Assembly (NCBI GenBank): GCA_052143315.1
Contig: JBKQTE010000025.1
Coordinates: forward strand, 1-18,746
Direction of reading: 5' to 3'
Length of the DNA stretch: 18,746 bases
Source: DASZIT01 sp052143315
Lineage (GTDB): Bacteria; Actinomycetota; Acidimicrobiia; Acidimicrobiales; RAAP-2
The notes below the pieces were generated by a model. It searched no databases. It was not told where the DNA came from and saw only the letters and a list, made by a program, of their open reading frames with translations. Below, one piece after another: positions 14,678 through 18,746 of this stretch. Position numbers and translations under genes: made by a program. Every line of letters begins with the position of its first letter. The first letter of the stretch is position 1.

Positions 14678-15549
14678 GGTTCTCCTACGCCGAGTCGATG
14701 GTCGATCCGTCCATGTACCTCGATCTGGCCCGGGCGGCCGACGAGGCCGGGTACCACGCCATGGTGGTGCCGGACAGCCTCTGCTACCCGGAGGTGTCGG
14801 ACTCGACCTACCCGTTCTCCCCGGACCACTCCCGCGAGTTCCTGGAGGACAAGCCGTTTATCGAGCCGTTCACCCTCATCCCGGCCATGGGGGTGGTGAC
14901 CGAGCGCATCCGGTTCATCACCTTCGTGCTCAAGCTCCCCATGCGTCACCCGCTGCTGGTGGCCAAGCAGGCCACCTCGGTGGCGGTGATGACCGGCAAC
15001 CGGCTGTCGTTGGGGGTCGGGGTCAGCCCGTGGCCCGACGACTACCGGCTACTCGACATCCCCTGGGAGGGTCGGGGCAAGCGGATGGACGAGGCGGTGG
15101 CGTTGGTCCAGGGCCTGTCCGCCGGCGGCTACTTCGAGTACCACGGCGAGGTCTTCGACCTCCCGCCGGTGAAGATCTCGCCGGTGCCCACCGTGCGGAT
15201 CCCCATCCTGGTCGGCGGCCACGCACCGGCCGCGCTGCGCCGGGCCGCCCGGGCCGACGGGTGGATGCACGGCGGCGGTGACCCCGAGGAGCTCCCCGGG
15301 CTCCTCGACAAGCTCCGCCAGATCCGCCAGGCGGAGGGGACTGCCGACAGACCGTTCGAGGTCCATGTGATCTCGCTCGACGCCTTTACCGTCGACGGGG
15401 TGCGCCGGCTGGAGGAGCGGGGGGTGACCGACGTGATCGTGGGGTTCCGGTGGCCCTACTCGGTCGGTCCCGACACCGAGGTCCTCCAGCAGAAGCTGGA
15501 CAACCTTCGTCGCTTCGCTGACGACGTCATCGCCAAGGTCGGCGAGTGA
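14674..15549 (+). CDS. LLM-class (luciferase-like) F420-dependent oxidoreductase
   Basis: 291 residues from GTG 14674. The fold is a luciferase-like TIM barrel: RFSYAESMVDPSMYLDLARA at the first strand, DEAGYHAMVVPDS at the second, TERIRFITFVLKLPMRHPLL in the core, then TGNRLSLGVGVSPWPDDYR, and PVPTVRIPILVGGHAPAALR followed by AARADGW, a conserved late barrel motif. These proteins in actinobacteria use cofactor F420 or flavin to oxidise or reduce small organic substrates; the sequence does not identify which. The length is close to the normal 290-350. GKRMDEAVALVQGL corresponds to the usual helix after the variable loop. It is coupled to the preceding small gene and faces the convergent lipocalin-like gene across three 15-base repeats. 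Confidence 0.92.
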   Translation: MRFSYAESMVDPSMYLDLARAADEAGYHAMVVPDSLCYPEVSDSTYPFSPDHSREFLEDKPFIEPFTLIPAMGVVTERIRFITFVLKLPMRHPLLVAKQATSVAVMTGNRLSLGVGVSPWPDDYRLLDIPWEGRGKRMDEAVALVQGLSAGGYFEYHGEVFDLPPVKISPVPTVRIPILVGGHAPAALRRAARADGWMHGGGDPEELPGLLDKLRQIRQAEGTADRPFEVHVISLDAFTVDGVRRLEERGVTDVIVGFRWPYSVGPDTEVLQQKLDNLRRFADDVIAKVGE

Positions 15550-15579
15550 GGACCGCCCCACTGGGAGGCCGACGCCGTT

Positions 15580-15624
15580 CGGACGGTGTGGTCCCGGACG
15601 GTGTGGTCCCGGACGGTGTGGTCC
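15580..15624. repeat. Three perfect 15-base tandem repeats between convergent genes
   Basis: CGGACGGTGTGGTCC occurs at 15580-15594, 15595-15609 and 15610-15624. Each unit contains GGAC...GTCC, a 4-bp stem with a 6-base loop, so either strand can form a row of small hairpins or longer alternatives. It fills most of the 82-base gap between the two convergent stops, which suits a bidirectional terminator. Confidence 0.95.
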
Positions 15625-15631
15625 ACAGCCC

Positions 15632-16810
15632 TCAGCTGGTGAATCCGTACTGCTGATGAGGGCCCATCACCGCGCACTCGAACATGCCGTAGCCGACGTG
15701 GCCCTCGTAGGTGAACCGGGCGGCGTACTCGGTCAGCCCCCAGTCCATGTACGAGGCGTCAGCCGGGGGGATCTCCTGTCCCTGGACCACCAGGTCGCCC
15801 CGGTAGCTCCCGTGCTTCCACTCCGGCTCCAGCCCGTACCCGGTCCCGAGCAGCAGCGGGAAGGCCAGCAGCGTCTCCACCTCGACCTCGGCGGTCTTGC
15901 GCCCGTGGGGCCCGAAGTAGGAGAGGGTGGCGCCGGTGACCTTCCGGGTACCCGGCTCGAACCGGAGCTGGTGCTCGGGACGGCCCAGCCACTCCGGCTC
16001 CCGGCCGGAGCCGACGGGGAAGACGCTGTGGGCGTCCTGTAGGACGCGCTCGCCGTCGGGTCGCTCCTGGACGATGGTGACCAGGGCGTGGTCGTCAAAG
16101 CGGGCGGGGGCGTAGATCCAGAAGAAGCCGGCCCCGGCGTCGGTGGCCCGGATGCCCGGGGGCTCGGACTCACCCACCGGCCGGATGCCCCACGAGCGGT
16201 CGCGGGAACCCCACCACCTGTCGGGGGTGAGGGCCAGCTGGCGGTCGCCCACCTTCAGCGAGCCGGTCCACGACCCGAGCTGGGCGAAGCGTGTGGAGTC
16301 GAAGGTGACCCGGGTGAACTGGCGGTCGAAGTGCCGGGCCTCGAGGATGGCCTCGGAGAACCCGTCGTAGACGGCGTCGAGCTCGATCCCGTGCTGGTTG
16401 GGCTCGACGATGACCCGCACCCGCTTCAGTCCCTCTTTGACCTCCACCCGGATCGGTCCCACCGAGGCGTCCATGCGGTCGGCGCCCAGCGTCTTGGACG
16501 ACCGGACCACCCGGTGGTCGTCGCCCCACATCACCGAGACGAAGGCATCGGCCACGCTCAGGTTGGGGTACTGGCCCACCCCGATCACCGCGAAGAGCTC
16601 GTCGGGCGTGCCGTGCACCTCGCCGGTGCCATGGATGTTGAAGTAGTAGCGGTCGTAGAAGTTGCGGTCGGAGGTGCCCACGTGGCGGATCGGCTCCGAG
16701 ATCTGGTGGACCGGGTAGTCGTCGAGCGGGGAGAGCGGGGAGGGCACGGGAGCTCCTGACGGGAGGTCCGGGATCACCCTCGGGGGCGGGCGATGCGCCG
16801 GAGCGGACAT
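15632..16810 (-). CDS. Lipocalin-like (AttH/CrtC-type) protein of actinobacteria
   Basis: 392 residues, cytoplasmic by composition (no signal peptide). The motif SDRNFYDRYYFNIHG near residue 47 and FAVIGVGQYPN thereafter mark a large actinobacterial family distantly related to AttH and hydroxyneurosporene synthase (CrtC), beta-rich double-lipocalin folds that bind hydrophobic molecules. DRWWGSRDRSWGIRPVG (mid-protein) and WKHGSYRGDLVVQGQE fit the second beta domain, and YGMFECAVMGPHQQYGF closes the protein. Members often sit near lipid, steroid or terpenoid catabolic genes, which fits the oxidoreductase and aldehyde dehydrogenase on either side here. The enzymatic role is unknown. ATG 16810 is used; its ribosome-binding site is weak, and the Pro-rich first 30 residues could be shortened by a later start. 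Confidence 0.85.
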   Translation of the reverse strand: MSAPAHRPPPRVIPDLPSGAPVPSPLSPLDDYPVHQISEPIRHVGTSDRNFYDRYYFNIHGTGEVHGTPDELFAVIGVGQYPNLSVADAFVSVMWGDDHRVVRSSKTLGADRMDASVGPIRVEVKEGLKRVRVIVEPNQHGIELDAVYDGFSEAILEARHFDRQFTRVTFDSTRFAQLGSWTGSLKVGDRQLALTPDRWWGSRDRSWGIRPVGESEPPGIRATDAGAGFFWIYAPARFDDHALVTIVQERPDGERVLQDAHSVFPVGSGREPEWLGRPEHQLRFEPGTRKVTGATLSYFGPHGRKTAEVEVETLLAFPLLLGTGYGLEPEWKHGSYRGDLVVQGQEIPPADASYMDWGLTEYAARFTYEGHVGYGMFECAVMGPHQQYGFTS

Positions 16811-16934
16811 CGGGACGGAGCGTATCCGCCGCCACCCCGAGAGGCGAGACGGCCTCGTCGTGCATTCACTGCCGCCCCGATGCCCCCCCGGGTCGGTCTG
16901 AGATCGACCGGCGGCATGCCCCCGCCGCGGTGGC

Positions 16935-16965
16935 TACGATCTGGATACCGGGGTAGAACCGGTTC
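16935..16965 (+). promoter_or_regulatory. Candidate promoter and palindrome upstream of the aldehyde dehydrogenase
   Basis: TACGAT (16935-16940) resembles a -10 element in the 172-base divergent gap. The perfect 10-base palindrome GAACCGGTTC (16956-16965) lies just downstream, before AGGGAGGGG (16971-16979), the ribosome-binding site. No -35 box is evident. The palindrome could bind a dimeric regulator. Confidence 0.3.
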
Positions 16966-16982
16966 CATCAAGGGAGGGGTCC

Positions 16983-18440
16983 ATGAAGTCGTACGACCGT
17001 CTGTTCATCGGCGGAGACTGGGTCGAACCGTCGTCCTCGGCCACCTTCGACGTGATCTCGCCCACCTCCGAGGAGCTGGTCGGCCGGGTCCCCGAGGCAC
17101 AGGTGGCCGACATCGACCGGGCGGTGGCCGTGGCTCGCGACGCCTTCGACCACGGACCCTGGCCCCGGATGGCACCGGCCGAGCGCGCCGCGGTGCTCTC
17201 CAAAGCGGCCGAGGCCATCCGCAACGACATGCAGGGCATCGCCGAGCTCATCTCCAACGAGATGGGCTCCCCGGTGTCGTGGGGGCTGTTGGCCCAGGTG
17301 CTCGCCCCCACCATGATCCTCGACTACTACGCCGGGCTCGGCTCGACGTTCGCCTTCGACACGGTGAAGGACGGCCTCCTCGGCCCGGTGCTGGTGGCCA
17401 AGGAGCCGGTGGGCGTGGTGGCCGCCATCACCCCGTGGAACGTCCCGCTCTTCCTGGCGGTGGCCAAGCTGTCGCCGGCCCTGCTGGCCGGCTGCACGGT
17501 GGTCTTCAAGCCCGCGCCGGAGACGCCGCTCGACGCCAACCTGCTCGGAGAGATCCTGGCCGACGCCGGCCTGCCCGAGGGCGTCCTGAGCGTGGTGCCG
17601 GCCGGCCGTGAGGTCGGCGAGCACCTGGTCAACCATCCGGGCGTCGACAAGGTCTCCTTCACCGGGTCGTCGGTGGCCGGCCGGAAGATCGGTGCGGCCT
17701 GCGGGGCCAACCTGAAGCGGGTCAGCCTGGAGCTGGGCGGCAAGTCGGCTGCCATCCTCCTCGACGACGTCGACCTCGAGGCCACCCTGCCGTTGATGAT
17801 GCCCAACGCCATCATGAACAACGGCGAGGCATGCATCTCGCTCACCAGGATCCTGGCGCCCCGGGACCGGTACGCGGAGATCACCGACGCCCTGGTCGAG
17901 CAGGTCCGCGCCCTCAAGGTCGGCGACGCCCTCGATCCGGCCACCGAGGTGGGGCCCCTGGTGGCCGAACGTCAGCGCGACCGGGTGGAGAACTACATCC
18001 GGATCGGCCAGGAAGAGGGGGCCAAGGTCGCCATCGGCGGCGGCCGCCCCGAGGGGATCGACCGTGGTTGGTTCGTGGAGCCGACCGTCTTCGTCGACGT
18101 CGACAACGGCATGCGCATCGCCCAGGAGGAGATCTTCGGGCCGGTGCTGTCGGTCATCCCCTACGACGGCGAAGCCGACGCCGTGCGCATCGCCAACGAC
18201 TCGGAGTACGGCCTGTGCGGCGCCGTCTACACCGGCGACAACGATCGCGGCCTGAGTGTGGCCCGCCAGGTCCGTACCGGCACCTACATGGTCAACTCCA
18301 ACATCCCCATCGACTTCTCGTCCCCGTTCGGCGGCTACAAGGCCTCCGGGGTGGGACGGGAATTCGGCGAGGACGGCCTCGAGCTCTTCCTCGAGAAGAA
18401 GACCATCAATCTCCCGAGCGGCTACAACCCCTCGGTCTGA
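16983..18440 (+). CDS. NAD(P)+-dependent aldehyde dehydrogenase
   Basis: 485 residues, typical family length. Aldehyde dehydrogenases oxidise aldehydes to acids in the cytoplasm. Seen directly: PWNVPLF with the oxyanion Asn153, FKPAPETPL with the cofactor-binding Lys176, FTGSSVAGRKIG (226-237) of the Rossmann fold, the general base Glu250 in SLELGGKSA, and the catalytic Cys284 in NNGEACISLTRIL. EEIFGPVLSVIPY and SPFGGYKASGVGREFG are the usual C-terminal motifs. The GEAC form of the cysteine motif is one I associate with actinobacterial enzymes acting on hydrophobic or terpenoid aldehydes, but substrate assignment is only suggestive. ATG 16983 has a strong ribosome-binding site. It is divergent from the lipocalin-like gene and ends at a 14-bp hairpin terminator, so it is a monocistronic unit. 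Confidence 0.96.
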   Translation: MKSYDRLFIGGDWVEPSSSATFDVISPTSEELVGRVPEAQVADIDRAVAVARDAFDHGPWPRMAPAERAAVLSKAAEAIRNDMQGIAELISNEMGSPVSWGLLAQVLAPTMILDYYAGLGSTFAFDTVKDGLLGPVLVAKEPVGVVAAITPWNVPLFLAVAKLSPALLAGCTVVFKPAPETPLDANLLGEILADAGLPEGVLSVVPAGREVGEHLVNHPGVDKVSFTGSSVAGRKIGAACGANLKRVSLELGGKSAAILLDDVDLEATLPLMMPNAIMNNGEACISLTRILAPRDRYAEITDALVEQVRALKVGDALDPATEVGPLVAERQRDRVENYIRIGQEEGAKVAIGGGRPEGIDRGWFVEPTVFVDVDNGMRIAQEEIFGPVLSVIPYDGEADAVRIANDSEYGLCGAVYTGDNDRGLSVARQVRTGTYMVNSNIPIDFSSPFGGYKASGVGREFGEDGLELFLEKKTINLPSGYNPSV

Positions 18441-18443
18441 TCG

Positions 18444-18479
18444 CAGTTCCCGACCGGTCGGGGGGCCGGTCGGGAACTG
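18444..18479 (+). terminator. Strong hairpin terminator of the aldehyde dehydrogenase gene
   Basis: CAGTTCCCGACCGG (18444-18457) and CCGGTCGGGAACTG (18466-18479) are perfect 14-base inverted repeats with an 8-base loop, starting three bases after the stop. No T-run follows. Confidence 0.8.
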
Positions 18480-18606
18480 ACGAACCTCCCGGTGTCCGGC
18501 GACGGGCGGCCGCTCCAACTGAGGCCGCCGGACCTGCGAAACTGGGCCGGTCACCACGCCGGTCGTCCGGACCGGCCCCCGACGGTGCCCGGAGGCGCCC
18601 ACCTCG

Positions 18607-18746
18607 ATGAGCCCGGCTACCCACGCGGCTTCGAAGCGATCACGACCGGCCGCGGTGGCGACCACCGCGGCTCGTGGCCGTCCCGTCAGCTTCGGCTTCA
18701 TCCCCGCCCTGGACGGGCTGCGGGCCCTGGCCGTGCTCGGGGTGAT
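18607..18746 (+). CDS. Acyltransferase-3 family membrane protein, N-terminal fragment (runs off window)
   Basis: The first 46 codons are visible from ATG 18607, with GGAGG (18591-18595) 11 bases upstream. After a basic, Ala-rich N-terminus comes FGFIPALDGLRALAVLGV, the diagnostic opening of OafA/YrhL-type acyltransferase-3 proteins, where R/L-D-G-L-R-A leads into the first membrane helix. These integral membrane enzymes transfer acyl groups to sugars, peptidoglycan or lipids at the envelope. The catalytic His and the remaining helices lie outside the window, so substrate and completeness cannot be judged. The frame is open to the last base. Confidence 0.85.
   Translation, partial: MSPATHAASKRSRPAAVATTAARGRPVSFGFIPALDGLRALAVLGV

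Noticed and set aside
16968..18701. 577-residue open frame on the minus strand opposite the aldehyde dehydrogenase
   Set aside because: It is the mirror of a strongly conserved gene in GC-rich DNA, rich in Gly, His, Val and Asp without any recognisable domain.

Overview
The window is very GC-rich, densely coded DNA that looks like the chromosome of a high-GC actinobacterium. The best taxonomic hint is the repeat family with the core GYWLVASDGGIFAFGDAPF, which I associate with Acidimicrobiia. F420-type luciferase-like oxidoreductase genes and frequent GTG/TTG starts agree with that. Placement at class level is inference; no phage, plasmid, integrase or CRISPR signal is visible.

Layout. Positions 1-2117 carry the classic macromolecular-synthesis pair: the 3' end of dnaG overlapping rpoD (primary sigma factor). 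A small membrane-anchored protein gene (2181-2507, minus) converges on it. Next come tRNA-Asn, a possible 47-residue Cys-rich mini-protein, a conserved protein of unknown function (3070-4317), a secreted fibronectin-III protein with a recently duplicated Fn3 module (4510-6843), an atypical pyruvate kinase (7040-9049) and a tRNA with CAU anticodon (9293-9365).

The most unusual part is 9580-13528: five plus-strand genes, the first four overlapping and the fifth 64 bases on. They encode a MauD-like membrane-anchored thioredoxin (CSTC), an uncharacterised soluble protein, a MauE-like redox membrane protein (CGC motif), a Tat-exported protein with 26 cysteines in about 150 residues that resembles the methylamine dehydrogenase light chain and is fused to three 42-residue repeats, and a membrane protein with CcdA/DsbD-like cysteines. 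I read this as a dedicated export-and-disulfide-maturation system for the Cys-rich protein. Whether that protein carries a tryptophan-derived cofactor is an open, testable question. No MauG or separate heavy chain is present in the window.

Downstream (13649-18746) are two small conserved actinobacterial proteins, an LLM-class F420-dependent oxidoreductase translationally coupled to the second of them, a convergent lipocalin-like (AttH/CrtC-type) protein, a divergently transcribed aldehyde dehydrogenase with a strong hairpin terminator, and the first 46 codons of an acyltransferase-3 family membrane protein. The oxidoreductase, lipocalin-like and aldehyde dehydrogenase genes could belong to lipid or terpenoid catabolism, but the sequence does not prove it.
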